Shown piece after piece: positions 30,866 through 31,055 of a stretch of DNA of 31,055 nt. A program made the translations under genes and the position numbers. The stretch is taken from IMG/VR virus record IMGVR_UViG_3300026253_000004, positions 1 through 31,055 of that record; one strand, given 5' to 3'. Within the stretch, counting starts at the first letter, position 1, and the number at the start of each line of letters is the position of its first letter. The notes beneath the pieces were generated by a model. That model worked only from the letters and a program-made list of their open reading frames with translations. It had not been told where the DNA came from and did not search any database. The DNA is from a virus.

Positions 30866-31051
30866 CACCCCCCCTATACTAAAACCCATTCTAGTTACCC
30901 CACCCCCCCTTCCATTTCATCGTTTCCCTCAAGGGTTTTCACCTTTGCCTTTCGGCTGTGTTCTCATACCCTGAAGTAGTTTCCCATTAGATTATTGGGC
31001 TTTTCCCTGGCCCACAGGCTTGGGTCCACGATCCCTGGATACAGGGGGGCG
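30866..31051 (-). ncRNA. Candidate structured RNA / leader at the right edge
   Basis: This stretch is clearly GC-richer than the rest of the window and carries no open frame worth reporting. On the minus strand it can form: CCCTG/CAGGG with a TATC loop (31033-31046), a 6-bp stem with one bulge GG(A)CCCA/TGGGCC (31009-31027), GCC-GAAA-GGC with a GNRA loop (30947-30956), and CAAAGG...CCTTG (30930-30947, alternative to part of the last). The ends CGCCCCCC (31051-31044) and GGGGGGTG (30873-30866) could close the whole element, though G/C runs pair easily by chance. I recognise no known RNA family: it does not look like tRNA, tmRNA or RNase P RNA. It may continue past the window. Confidence 0.3.
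30868..30909 (-). other. Four G-tracts, potential G-quadruplex
   Basis: On the minus strand the tracts are 7 G (30909-30903), 4 G (30901-30898), 3 G (30887-30885) and 7 G (30874-30868), with loops of 1, 10 and 10 nt. Such spacing is compatible with a quadruplex, though two loops are long. In AT-rich DNA directly upstream of the late operon this is striking. The same G-runs could instead pair with C-runs of the neighbouring GC-rich element. Confidence 0.35.
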
Positions 31052-31055
31052 AGCA

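Noticed and set aside
30910-31055. tRNA, tmRNA or RNase P RNA at the right edge
   Set aside because: No cloverleaf with T-loop GTTCGA-type sequence, no tmRNA-like start and no RNase P core (GAGGAAAGTC) could be found on either strand.
1-31055. Host chromosome fragment because of groEL/groES
   Set aside because: The genes sit in one continuous late operon with terminase, portal, capsid, holin and tail genes, so the chaperonins are phage-encoded.
30772-31055. Bacteroidota promoter (TTG / TAnnTTTG) before the first gene
   Set aside because: No match with acceptable spacing was found; the palindrome at 30781 is reported only as a possible regulatory site.

Overview
The window looks like the late (packaging, structural, lysis) region of a tailed, probably short-tailed, bacteriophage of a marine Bacteroidota host. 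The evidence is a complete set of capsid assembly genes in one direction, visibly AT-rich DNA, A-rich leaders instead of strong Shine-Dalgarno sites, and a giant tail protein carrying the 'GC.D..A.NY...A..DDGSC' cysteine/aspartate repeats that are common in surface proteins of marine Bacteroidota. The terminase, portal, capsid and tail-nozzle proteins resemble those of uncultured marine flavobacterial podoviruses. A distant relationship to crAss-like phages is plausible from the capsid and portal, but I could not test it. No integrase or repressor is visible, and replication genes lie outside the window.

All genes are on the minus strand, so the operon reads from right to left. The right edge (30790-31055) has no gene. 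It is markedly GC-richer than the rest, can fold into several hairpins on the minus strand (one with a GAAA loop) and has four G-tracts; I treat it as a candidate leader or structured RNA. Next come a small basic cysteine protein, two proteins with matching N-termini (334 and 524 aa), two small conserved-looking proteins, and a chaperonin pair, GroEL then GroES, in the reverse of the usual bacterial order and overlapping by 14 nt. A 121-nt spacer with a hairpin separates this from a run of small genes: an unknown 101 aa protein, a MarR-like winged-helix protein, a 25 aa lysine-rich peptide, an HExxH putative metalloprotease, a holin-like membrane protein, an unknown 240 aa protein, a coiled-coil protein, and a 73 aa unknown.

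The packaging and assembly block follows: a 196 aa protein that I read as two tandem GroES-fold domains, a small helical protein in the terminase-small-subunit position, the large terminase, portal, acidic scaffold-like protein and major capsid protein. A convincing intrinsic terminator lies right after the capsid gene. The tail block has a 287 aa conserved-type protein, a 53 aa Cys-rich small protein, two connector/ring-type proteins, a 2893 aa nozzle-like protein with a C-terminal DDGSC repeat array, and two further virion proteins. The window ends inside one more gene.

The most unusual point is the folding machinery: one phage GroEL with two different potential co-chaperonins, a canonical 85 aa GroES and a divergent two-domain GroES-like protein encoded in the packaging block, in a genome that must also fold a 2893 aa tail protein.
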